From positions 1 to 28,531 of the forward strand of contig JANSLP010000385.1 in assembly GCA_029298735.1 (NCBI GenBank): a stretch of DNA of 28,531 nucleotides. Reading direction: 5' to 3'. The position numbers and the translations under genes are program-made. Positions 20,201 to 28,058 of the stretch are shown one piece after another; within the stretch, counting starts at the first letter, position 1, and the number at the start of each line of letters is the position of its first letter. The notes under the pieces were generated by a model. It was not told the DNA's origin and made no database searches. It saw nothing but the letters and a program-made list of their open reading frames with translations. Source of the DNA: Ophiostoma sp. CBS 140.51. Its lineage: Eukaryota; Ascomycota; Sordariomycetes; Ophiostomatales; Ophiostomataceae.

Positions 20201-20724
20201 TGTACCTCCACTTGGGAGAGGACATCGACTCCTCCTCGCAGAACCCCATGTACGGCGAGCGCGAGAGAATCGTCCACTCTCTCCTGTTTGTTTTGGCCGC
20301 CATCCCGCAGTGCAACATGGAGCCCAACGGGAGTGCCCTCATCAACAAGATTCGGCAGGTGGCGTCAACCTTACTCTCCGTCAAACCAAAACTCAACACC
20401 GGTGGCGACGGCGCATCCGCCGCCGAGGCTCAGTTGATGCGTTTCCTGGAAATCTTGATGCGACTCGAAAGAACTGGCGGTCCAGCTGGCGGCGTGATGG
20501 CCGCCATGGGTGTGACCAATCTGGACTCGCTCGCGGGGCTCAACCTGCCGGGGATGACTGTCGGGAGTATGGCGAGCATGGCCAGCATGGCCAGCATGGC
20601 CATCGGTGGTGCTGGGAGTGGTGGAAATGAGGAAGAAGAAGAACTGCAGAGCTGGGCCAGCCTTCGCGAAGAGCAGATGCGGTTTGCTGCTAATGGCGGT
20701 TTTCTGGGGCATTATAGCATGTGA
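17284..20724 (+). CDS. Zn2Cys6 transcription factor with fungal-specific (middle homology) domain, possibly COL-26/BglR-like
   Basis: Intronless frame of 1,146 residues from the ATG at 17284. The N-terminal 245 residues are low-complexity Ser/Pro/Asn with a basic cluster (KKEKK, KKRK) that may act as a nuclear signal. The binuclear zinc cluster has Cys247, 250, 257, 263, 266 and 273, with spacing CX2CX6CX5CX2CX6C, preceded by basic RIRKACDICRMRK. A long Ser/His/Asn-rich linker and a polyproline run (about 487-515) lead into the fungal-specific regulatory domain at about 537-975 (FFTYIHPLIPFPHEPTFRR; FLGLAAGYTFDWHLCRRFMA; DQIGKRIFWILYLAMRS). The end carries an SMA repeat. The regulatory domain reminds me of COL-26/BglR, regulators of sugar sensing and cellulase/amylase genes, but that is from memory and unverified. 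It is longer than usual because of the low-complexity inserts. Confidence 0.9.
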   Translation: MPDDGLHSPAGPQLEPDPEVEASSIHSSSSPTNSSSSKSNPKKTSRKGSNRSAGPPMSTDARDRTPTTATHPTISHNAARPDAAPNCRDVIDSNGVNRSQKLKKKEKKSHDVLSNLYPEPHPNPNPYPRHSSKSKSNSNASRSPSSPSSTSSSSSSPTSSPSPTFPVSSSPHPTSSAAANRSRPVSKKRKTASSSLPTTGVDPPMATQQTGSNNGIDNTTNNNGTTNNSSSRASAGNVRQTRIRKACDICRMRKVKCDGISPCKQCQSLGAECTFQYVSRHRGPTSRFAAGSAWSAQNAAANNAAGNTHGITNATTTDDSQDVHILNGHDDFNTHHSIHGHTHGHTQNHGFTDDNSFDNASDFFASLLMTPQPMNLPQSPAIPDSLNTSSLPSTLGMYRNDSGIPSSSLRPRSPSSVASGNSIPSVGSTASPSVQSVPYSSSFFDAVATNSRRSPAAPPVHLSSTHTPHINIYPRMPRPQLNRQAVPPPPPPPPPANPQHQFPPLPPLPLQFHHAPQAAQPQSKPPLNSDAIAPLHVLELLVDDFFTYIHPLIPFPHEPTFRRQFSNPDTRQAPGFLALLASMIGCLAASFPRSVRAHLKARASATSDSGVGAGAAPFTRAVYMVACCRDVALAARGAAFYTKPALNVDDAATSYFLGLAAGYTFDWHLCRRFMAEAMSFVQELGFHRRRPTESDTATHHQPSAMAAAMAALGGPHGPGSTPRRFNHVEDQIGKRIFWILYLAMRSLIQLGATLSETPLPPFNNARPFPDLPAEVDDAYIEPDVIHPQPAGTISLITGFNKTIQIYATMDPIATMEYACGLHQVPVATQRAMFVDALKAAKLITSTLPHELYLPLPGSQEGADGSENTIHGAEVLYDDLPGYRYYPPECDLDTIKTSYGTRRDSNRSATNDFSFGFEQARATTATTTTTTPRPDDLRNLLTNHPARRRQVQYDIQKTNIYASQLATRSYYVEMYLHLGEDIDSSSQNPMYGERERIVHSLLFVLAAIPQCNMEPNGSALINKIRQVASTLLSVKPKLNTGGDGASAAEAQLMRFLEILMRLERTGGPAGGVMAAMGVTNLDSLAGLNLPGMTVGSMASMASMASMAIGGAGSGGNEEEEELQSWASLREEQMRFAANGGFLGHYSM

Positions 20725-20795
20725 GACGGGGGTGATGAAAAAGAAATGGAGTTTTGGACTGGATTGATTTTCGAATAATCTATGGATTGGATATG

Positions 20796-20824
20796 GGACT
20801 GGACTGGACTGGACTGGACTGGAC
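20796..20824 (+). repeat. Pentanucleotide microsatellite (GGACT)n
   Basis: Almost six tandem copies of GGACT, about 70 nt after the regulator stop codon, probably within its 3' UTR. Confidence 0.9.
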
Positions 20825-21096
20825 ACTTGCAATTGGGCAATTTATGATACACGATACAAAAAGGACATAGACTCTAATGAATAGAAAAGTCATTGAACAC
20901 AGGCTCTCAGCATACGGTACATATGACAGTGATGGTATCCCAATATCTTTTTCTTAACATCATGGGCTTTTCGTCAGCACCGTTTCACCCCTTTGCTCTT
21001 CTCCAACACTTTGTAGATTTGCCTCACAACGACATCCTCTTGAATCTCTCCGATCTTGCTCAGTGCGCGCTCAATTGCACCTGGATTTCCTTACCT

Positions 21097-21129
21097 CACC
21101 AATTGTCTTCACCAATTGTCTTCACCAAT
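21097..21129 (+). repeat. 13-nt tandem direct repeat
   Basis: CACCAATTGTCTT occurs twice in a row and is followed by a third partial copy, CACCAAT. Confidence 0.85.
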
Positions 21130-22443
21130 ATTTCCCATCGCAGTGAGTTTGGTACACTCTTCCTGTCACTTCGCAACCTGCTTTCCTCTCACACTTTCTA
21201 GGCCATTCATACATCTCTACCTTTTGTCTACACCGATATCTCCTCACTTTCATCTCTTTCTATCCAAACCCTGTCACTTTTTACCCGTCTCCCACAATCA
21301 TATCTTACTGTGTCTCTCCCATATTTGCTTTTGCTTACCAGGACACTCTTATTTTAACGACTTACCCTGAGACTGCGTCTCTCATCAGCTATCTACACTA
21401 AACTCCTTGGTCTTTCACTTGCGCCTCATCATCTATCGCCTCCAACACCTATCATCATAGTCTGTTTGACATAGCTCTGTCACTGTACGACCTCGTCTGT
21501 CGTGTTTAGTCGTGCCTCTTCCTTATTTGCTTTCGATCTCTAATTCATTCGTCCTACCAAATGAATATCAGCCCTGAGCTTAAGTCAAGCTGCGCCAGAT
21601 GTAGCTACTACAGCCTCAACGTCCACTTCTACACTAGTCTTCGACGAAATTGAGTTCGTTTTTCGTGTCGTTCATAGGCCGAACAACTGGAGTCCTTTCA
21701 TTGAGCCCGAATGCAACGGAACACTCGACACAGCAAGACTTGGAATGGGAATAATTGGCAAAGGGAAGACTCGGTTTTTGTGAATGGCGATATGCTTTTT
21801 GTCGGGGGAGAAAAGAAGTCGTATGAATTAACTAGCAGCAAAGCCATCCTGTACGGAAACAATCCAATATCTGTTGAGAGATTCTCTTTACGCGTTTGTT
21901 TAACTCCCGTAGTGTTTGCACCGTTTGTGAACACGAGTGAGTGATCGCAGCGTGAGGCCTCGCTGTGCTCGACCCCAAGAAAGCTTCCTGTGTCACTAAG
22001 TTCTTTCCCTCCATGGACCCCCACCTTCGTGCCTTCTCGTTTTGTCAACATCGCCGCTCGCTCTTTCCTTGCCAAACTCCTCATCACATTTACTGCCTAC
22101 AATCTACTCAATTTGCAAGTCATGTGCCAAGAACTCGTCATTTTGTACCTTACCGGGCTTGTCCTTCTTTTTTTCTTTTACCCTCCTCTTCACCACCCTT
22201 GTTCCTCGGCCTTTCTCCCCTCGCATGACCATCCCCGGCTAAATCGACTTGCACCAACAGACAAACAACAAAACACACACATTGCACAAGGACGGGCTGC
22301 ACAAACAGACAAACACGGTCACACACATCATCCATTCTCCATCTATCACAAACTGGAACTGGATCCCTTCCAGACAAACGAACCTGCAGCTACCCGTTTT
22401 CTGTCCCTCCAACCCGTCTCAACCGCGACCCTCTCAACATGTT

Positions 22444-22482
22444 CAATTTTAACACCATGTGTTAAAATTGCAGGTCGACCTG
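22444..22482. promoter_or_regulatory. Two abutting perfect palindromes upstream of the membrane-protein gene
   Basis: CAATTTTAACAC (22444-22455), loop CAT, GTGTTAAAATTG (22459-22470) form a perfect 12-bp inverted repeat. The very next base starts a second perfect dyad, CAGGTCGACCTG (22471-22482). They lie about 325-360 nt before the ATG at 22805. They could be a dimeric regulator site, an RNA hairpin in the 5' UTR, or chance; the function is unknown. Confidence 0.5.
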
Positions 22483-22804
22483 TTGGTGTGACCACAGTCA
22501 CTGCCTCCTCTTCATTTGCCTCCTGTCTTCTATCTGTGCTGCTTTTTTTGCTGCTCTCCTATTTCTTATCTCTTTCCAGCCTCCTCGCAGGCCGTTCTTT
22601 CTAGGCCAATCTCTGCCGACATCCGGAGCACCGAGCCTCGCTCTCAACAGCTGTACAAACATTCCTGTAAGACTTACACCCTTTCTTCGCATACTGTTAT
22701 GATCTTCTACTGACTCGGTACAAGACTTTGATTTCACTTTCTCAGTTTGCTGTTCGACACATTCTCAAATCGACAAACCTCTGATACTCGATCATCATAT
22801 CATC

Positions 22805-24262
22805 ATGGACTTCGACGGTGTCTACATTCTCGCGAGGCAGCCAGACGATGACAATTCGTCAGATAGCACCGTGCACACGACACTTACCGCACTTCGCACA
22901 TCCACCATCATCGTAACAAGATCCTCTTCCACCCGGTCGACAACAGCAACTGGATCCGGGACTACAGTGTCGGCCAACGGGGCCCCTGTGGGAGCAACTG
23001 TGATCACATCCACATCTCTGTTCACCGGAACATCTCCTTCGTCCTCCTCCTCACCATCGTCGTCAACACCAGCGGCTCCACCACCACCCAACGGCTTCCC
23101 CAACCTCAACCTTAGCAATGGCACCTGCTACTATGCTCCCGGCAAACCCATGGACAGCCGCTTTATCCCGTGCGGCAACGCCGCCGCCCAAATCCAGAGC
23201 TGCTGCTGGGAAGGTGACAACTGCTTAGCGGACAATGCCTGCTTCGGTATTCACGATGGCGGGTACAACACGTACATGGCCGGGTGTACCGACCCGGACT
23301 GGAATATGAGCGACCCGGGTGTCAAGGCCGCCTGCCCGGCCAAACCGGCACCCTACGACACATTGCCTTGGTTTGGTCTGGTGTACTGCGGCAACAATGC
23401 CACCGGCAACCGGCAGTGGATTGCCTGCCCGCAAGCCGATACGCCTGCGTCCATGGTCTCGGCGGGGCCGTGTGCCTGCCCGACCATCACACAGCAGCGG
23501 ATTGTGGCTTTTCAGGATGGACCGACACTCAGTTCGTATGCTAGCTTGCCGACGAGTTCCGGTGGGAGCATTATGTGGTTCCCGCCATATTCTCCGACGT
23601 ATGCAGTGACGGCCACTCAAGCTTTGGGCGAGACGGCAACATCCTCTCCCACAAACTCGACTACAGCAGCACCGCCACCGCCGTCACCATCACCCAAGAA
23701 CACATCCCTTATCATCGGCATTAGTGTGGGCATTGGTGGATTTGTCTTGTTGGCACTTCTGACTGCCTTTGTTTTCATCCGAAATGCCAAGAGGAAGCAG
23801 AGGCTTGCGGCACAACAGATGGGAGAGACAGGGTACGATGGAACCAGCGGACTGGCCGGAAACGGTGACCGCAAGTCGGCCATGGGCGGCGATGAAAAGA
23901 TGCTGGGCACCTCGACATCGCCCACGACACAGCCGTCCATTGCCGTGTCGGAACTTGAGATACGTCCCGCACGGCCCTGGTCAATGCGGTCAGAGCTTGA
24001 TGGGGCCGGTGTTGCTGCGCCCACTACTAACAATTTGACCACCCGCAACAGCATCGGTACACTGCTGTCATCACCACCCACATCACCGCCGCTGGGTGGA
24101 GGCGACTTGTACGAGAGCTCGACTGTGAGCAGTCTACACGGCCAATTGACAGGGCAGACGACAGGCGGTGCGACTGTCGGTAGTGTCGGCAGTGTCGGTA
24201 ACAGAAGCAGTCAACATCCGGGCGCGCCCAACTTTGAGACACTTGTCGAGCTGGAAGGTTGA
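22805..24262 (+). CDS. Single-pass membrane protein with 12-Cys extracellular domain
   Basis: The 485-residue frame starts at ATG 22805 in good context. Residues 20-100 are a Ser/Thr-rich stalk. Residues 105-230 contain twelve Cys (108, 123, 133, 134, 140, 146, 161, 177, 195, 208, 223, 225) in motifs such as FIPCGNAA, SCCWEGDNCLADNACFG, YMAGCTDPDW and GLVYCGNN. I recognise this pattern as a recurrent, uncharacterised ectodomain in fungal surface proteins. A Ser/Thr/Pro spacer follows, then one membrane segment at 302-325 (SLIIGISVGIGGFVLLALLT), a basic stop-transfer (RNAKRKQR) and a disordered Ser/Gly-rich cytosolic tail of about 155 residues. This is a receptor- or wall-sensor-like layout (inference). 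No N-terminal signal peptide is visible. ILARQ near residue 8 resembles the sequence just after a signal peptide, so an upstream exon may be missing. Confidence 0.8.
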   Translation: MDFDGVYILARQPDDDNSSDSTVHTTLTALRTSTIIVTRSSSTRSTTATGSGTTVSANGAPVGATVITSTSLFTGTSPSSSSSPSSSTPAAPPPPNGFPNLNLSNGTCYYAPGKPMDSRFIPCGNAAAQIQSCCWEGDNCLADNACFGIHDGGYNTYMAGCTDPDWNMSDPGVKAACPAKPAPYDTLPWFGLVYCGNNATGNRQWIACPQADTPASMVSAGPCACPTITQQRIVAFQDGPTLSSYASLPTSSGGSIMWFPPYSPTYAVTATQALGETATSSPTNSTTAAPPPPSPSPKNTSLIIGISVGIGGFVLLALLTAFVFIRNAKRKQRLAAQQMGETGYDGTSGLAGNGDRKSAMGGDEKMLGTSTSPTTQPSIAVSELEIRPARPWSMRSELDGAGVAAPTTNNLTTRNSIGTLLSSPPTSPPLGGGDLYESSTVSSLHGQLTGQTTGGATVGSVGSVGNRSSQHPGAPNFETLVELEG

Positions 24263-24613
24263 AGACGGGCATTTGCATGTATGATTTGTTCCAAATTTTA
24301 TTGTATTTTGCTTTTACGAAATACCATGTCATTTTTTGCCAATCAGATCATTTTAATATATTTTACACCTTTCTTTTATTTTAATTGTCGAAAAAAGAAT
24401 TAATTGAAAAATAGAAACCAAAATCAACAATGTAATCTTAACTACAACATGCACAACAATGAAGCAAAGTTGAAGCAGATTTTGTCGTCTAAATCTAAAA
24501 CTTTCATTACTATGCTAAAAATATATATCAAACGTTCTAATATGCTGTGAATATGAACCATTTTACGGCGCCAAGATAGCAAACAAGAAAACAACACCAT
24601 CATCACCCTCCTT
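24263..24613. other. AT-rich convergent 3' intergenic region
   Basis: A strongly AT-rich spacer (for example 24340-24420) lies between the tail-to-tail membrane-protein and kinase genes. It presumably holds both 3' UTRs. No gene is seen. Confidence 0.6.
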
Positions 24614-26550
24614 CTACTCCTTCTGTCCCAGCGACGTCAGCATGCCCGACAGCATCTCGTACAGGGCGTATGCACCCGGATCCGGCAGCTGCGGCTGCTG
24701 TCCGTTGGCATCGGTGCCAACATATGTTGCGCGGCCCAGCTTCGGCTGCAGCAGACGCGTACCCTCGGCCTTGCTATGCGCAGTGGCGACGGCGCCCTTG
24801 AAGTCGGCGGGAGCGGCAGCAAACGCCTCGGCGAAAGGGATGAGAACGTCCATGACTGTGCGGTCGCCCTCGCGAGCGGGGGTGTAGCCCTTGAGTGCTT
24901 CGACGGCGGCCAGCAGAGCCTTGGCGTAGAGGGCGGGATCAGCAGCATCATAGGAGGCACGGAGAGACTGCAGCTGGCTGGCGAGCGCGCTCAGCAGGAT
25001 ACCAAAAATGGCGCCCAGCGTACCACCCATGTCGTCGACGGCGTCAATGACGGCAAACAGGAGGGTCAAGACGGAACCAGTGGCAGCCACCTTCTTGTCG
25101 TCCAACAGCTTCAGGATGGCCTGACTAACAAACTCGACGGCGGTGCCGCAGTCGCCGTCGCCCATGACCATGTCCCACTCGGTGAGGCGGGGCTCGGCGG
25201 CGATGGCAGTGGTGCAGGCGGTGCGGATGAGGCTGTCCAGGAGGGTGGGGGACACTAAAAGGAGTGGTTAGTACAAGCAGAGCGAGGACGGGAAAAAGCG
25301 AGCGGAGCGAGAAAATCAAAGAAGGGAAAACGAGCGAAGCGAGGACAGAAAAAGCGAGGACAAGACTTACCCTTGATGTCTTCACTCTCGGCAATAGTGC
25401 GAGTGAGCTCGTCGGCGGCCTGAGCAGAGGCGTCGAGAGAGGTGGCGGGGCCGGCGTACACGGCGGTCTTGGGCCAGGCAGGGGCGTCGGTGGGCGCATC
25501 AAGAAGAGCGAGCAGCTCGGCGGCACCACCCTGCAGACCGGCCTGCTTGGCGGCCTTGCCAAAGTTGGCGAGCGACACCGAAAAACCTGGACCATTCAGA
25601 GAAGTCTCAAAAACACCACACAGGATCCGCACGGGGACGATGCCCCAGGTAGACTTGAGTTGCTGGATGACCTCGTCGGTCAGGGCGCCCAACTCCAGGT
25701 TCGACAGGCCGCCGTAGTTGTTGATCAGGAGGACGACCTCGTCTGTGGTATCCGAAAAGTCAACAAAAGCACGCTCTGTATCGGTGGGGTCGCAGAGACG
25801 GTTCAGCAGGTGCTTGATCAGGTCGGGCACCGAGGGGAAGGGCGTCAACAGCTCGGCACCGGGCTCGTTGTGAATACCCGCACCGACGACACAAACGTCG
25901 CTCCCGACGGCCTCGTGGTTCTGGCGGCCGGGAACGTGACAGTGGTCCAGCGCCGAACCAATGGTGACCAGCTGCTCATTAACCGACTTGGCGATGTGCA
26001 CACAAGCATCAAAGTCGCGACCTTCCGCGGAGGCAGCACCTGTGCACTTGAGCGTCAGGACATGGCCGGGCATGCCGCGACGGCCGACACGGACACGGCT
26101 GCGGGGGATGGAAACGTCGTCCGTGGCGGGAAGGACCTCAACACGGCCACCGCTCAGACCCAGCGCCTTGGCCCGCTCGGCAGCCAAACCGAAATGCAGC
26201 CGGTCACCTGTGTAGTTGGTAATCATCAGCAGCGTGCCTGCTGTCGATGTCGCCGCACCGGGTACACCCTTGATCGCCGCCAGGACCTGCTTCATGCTGG
26301 GACTGGCAAAAATGTCACCGCAGGCGGCGCCCGCCAGCAGACCGTTGCCAACATAGCCCGCCCAACCGGGCTCGTGGCCGGAGCCGCCACCGCTGATGAG
26401 GGCAACGGTGCCCTGTTTGTGGGAGGCATTGAGGACGACGCGGTCGGCCTGCAGAAGCTGAAGATGGGGCGTGGCGGTGGTGAGAGCACGGAGGGCGGCC
26501 GGGACGAGCTCGTTGGCGGCGGTATCGGGGAAGTAGTGTTTTGACGACAT
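24614..26550 (-). CDS. DAK1: Dihydroxyacetone kinase (DhaK-DhaL fusion, ATP-dependent)
   Basis: Exons 25371-26550 and 24614-25254 join in frame (G|TG, Val394) to give 606 residues, close to the usual length. The N-terminal DhaK domain (about 1-335) has GGGSGHEP (54-61), ITNYTGD (110-116) and GAGIHNEPG, whose His227 corresponds to the His that covalently binds the substrate as a hemiaminal. HCHVPG (203-208) is also conserved. The C-terminal DhaL domain (about 394-606) carries GDGDCG (425-430), the Mg-ATP binding Asp motif. The enzyme phosphorylates dihydroxyacetone (and glyceraldehyde) to triose phosphate in the cytosol, in glycerol and methanol-type metabolism and in dihydroxyacetone detoxification. 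The gene is convergent with the membrane-protein gene. The symbol follows yeast practice; orthology to a particular paralogue is not established. Confidence 0.95.
25255..25370 (-). other. 116-nt intron of the dihydroxyacetone kinase gene
   Basis: On the minus strand: donor GTAAGT (plus 25365-25370), branch TACTAAC shortly before the acceptor, and acceptor TTTTAG (plus 25255-25260). Splicing joins SEDIK to VSPTLLDSL exactly at the interdomain linker. The intron contains an internal near-repeat of GCGAGGAC...AAAAAGCGAG on the + strand. Confidence 0.9.
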
Positions 26551-27740
26551 GGTGGCGGTTGTGTGAGGTGTGAGGGGGGATGAGGGGAGGATGATGAGAG
26601 GACGAAGAGGAAGAAAGGCGGCGGAGAAGAGAGAGTGATGATGATGAGGATGAAGAAGAGAGGAGGATGAAGCAAAAAGGAGACGGAATATGGAGGGGAA
26701 GATGACGATGAAGATGAGGATGGAGGGGCAGGAGCTGTCGTTCGCAACTTCCCAAAGTGGTTCTTATTTCTTATTGAACAAACACAAACGGGCAAGCACG
26801 ACCGACTACGAATCAAACACTATGGAGACGACGTAGACAAGAGCAATGAGGCAGGCACGCGGCACACCATCGTCTAGGTCATCAGGCTGGCTTCACATCG
26901 ACTAACGGCTGACAGGCGGCATGGTTTCGCCGCCTACGTGCACTTACACGACAGTTGACGAGCTCCGGCGCATCGCAACTTTTTTTTTCTTGCCTTTTTT
27001 GGTCCCCAACTTCCTCCACAACGCGACCAGAGCTTGGAGCTCTCCCATAAACGCGCACCAACCAATGCAGTCAATTGCGAGTCACTAGGCCTGAAGTGGA
27101 GAATGCGACAGCGACAGCGACTCCGGGGATGCGTGTAAAAGACGAGCGAGTGAACAGTGTGGAGGAGTGATGGACATAGACAGACGTTCTCGAACGTGCC
27201 CAGTGACGGGCCACAATGCGGAGAGGGAGGAGATGGAGGCAGGTGAGGCAATTGGTGAAGACAGAAGGAGGGATGTTTGTGCCTGCCGCTAGGAACGTGA
27301 AGAAAAGAGGTACCCCGTCTCGAGGCACAGAGGCTGAACTAACCCATGAGGCTAGTGGCTCTGGCGTGCATTGGCGATCGCTTCTGTCTTTCTCTCTCAC
27401 CACCTTCTCCACACACCAAACAACGCCCAAAAAGGTATTCCCGCCAAGGCGCCACCACGACAAAACGACAAAGGGCACATGGCAGTAACTAAACTGCAGC
27501 GCTAATAGTCGCCATGAATAGTGTGCCTCGCCACCGGGCCTTTCAGCCTTTCTGTGAGGGCCTCCCTTTTTCTACTTCGCGTCGAGGCACATTTTTTCGT
27601 CTTGCTCTCACCTGCGGCAAAACGGCGAAAAGCCACTTCAGGGAGCGTGACCAGCTTTGACCAGGTGCCCCGAGTCGACGTCCTTTTCTATACACGACTC
27701 CCATTGACCCGAGACAAGGCATTGGGGAGCATCTCTCCTT
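26551..27740. other. Intergenic region upstream of the kinase gene
   Basis: From 26551 to about 26740 the minus strand is extremely pyrimidine-rich, the usual leader pattern, here for the kinase. The rest (26760-27740) has no gene I can support; frames of up to 135 codons show no coding bias. The region is shared with the divergent Zn2Cys6 gene at 28059. Confidence 0.5.
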
Positions 27741-28058
27741 GTCTTGCATCCTGCGTCGCTCCTTCCTTCCCTTTTTCTCTCTGCTCCCCTTTTCATATCA
27801 CGGTTGCCGTTTCGAGGTTCATCTTGTCTCCTCCACTCTTTTTTTCTTGTCTTGCACTTGCCTTTCTCCTTCAGCTCCGTCGCTCCTTCCCCTTCCCCAC
27901 GCTTTTGCGTTGTTGCATCCACGACACGCGAATCCTTTTCGTCCACCGGCTCCCCGTTCCGGTTTCCTCCCATCTTTTCTTCGTTCTTTCTCCTATCATC
28001 TATCAGTCCCTTTGCTATCTTGTCTATCTTGTCTATCTTGTCTATCTTGATTGTCTCC
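27741..28058 (+). promoter_or_regulatory. Pyrimidine-rich leader of the right-edge regulator gene
   Basis: A continuous C/T-rich + strand ends nine bases before the ATG at 28059. It includes a 9-nt tandem repeat at 28015-28050. Confidence 0.5.
28015..28050 (+). repeat. Four tandem copies of a 9-mer
   Basis: CTATCTTGT is repeated four times; the last copy ends in A. The array lies just before the start codon, so copy number would alter the 5' UTR. Confidence 0.9.

Larger units (their letters stand above)
20725..22804. other. Two-kilobase spacer with weak coding-like fragments and repeats
   Basis: No firm gene. Contents: the regulator 3' end with the GGACT repeat, a weak F-box-like frame around 20970-21142, a 13-nt direct repeat (CACCAATTGTCTT, 21097-21122), an unstarted open frame at 21565-21783, a pair of abutting palindromes at 22444-22482, and a C/T-rich leader for the membrane-protein gene. 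Codon bias in these fragments is weaker than in the real genes. Confidence 0.5.

Noticed and set aside
22471..22482. Cloning-vector remnant, because CAGGTCGAC resembles a polylinker
   Set aside because: Only nine bases match and the neighbouring sequence is not vector-like. A natural palindrome is more likely.
25264..26544. 426-codon open frame antisense to the dihydroxyacetone kinase
   Set aside because: It mirrors the kinase exon almost exactly and has Gly/Thr/Arg-rich non-protein-like sequence. It is a by-product of the G/C-ending codons of the real gene.
27744..28058. Upstream part of the frame leading into the right-edge regulator
   Set aside because: Pyrimidine-rich leader sequence. 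Coding character begins only at the ATG at 28059.
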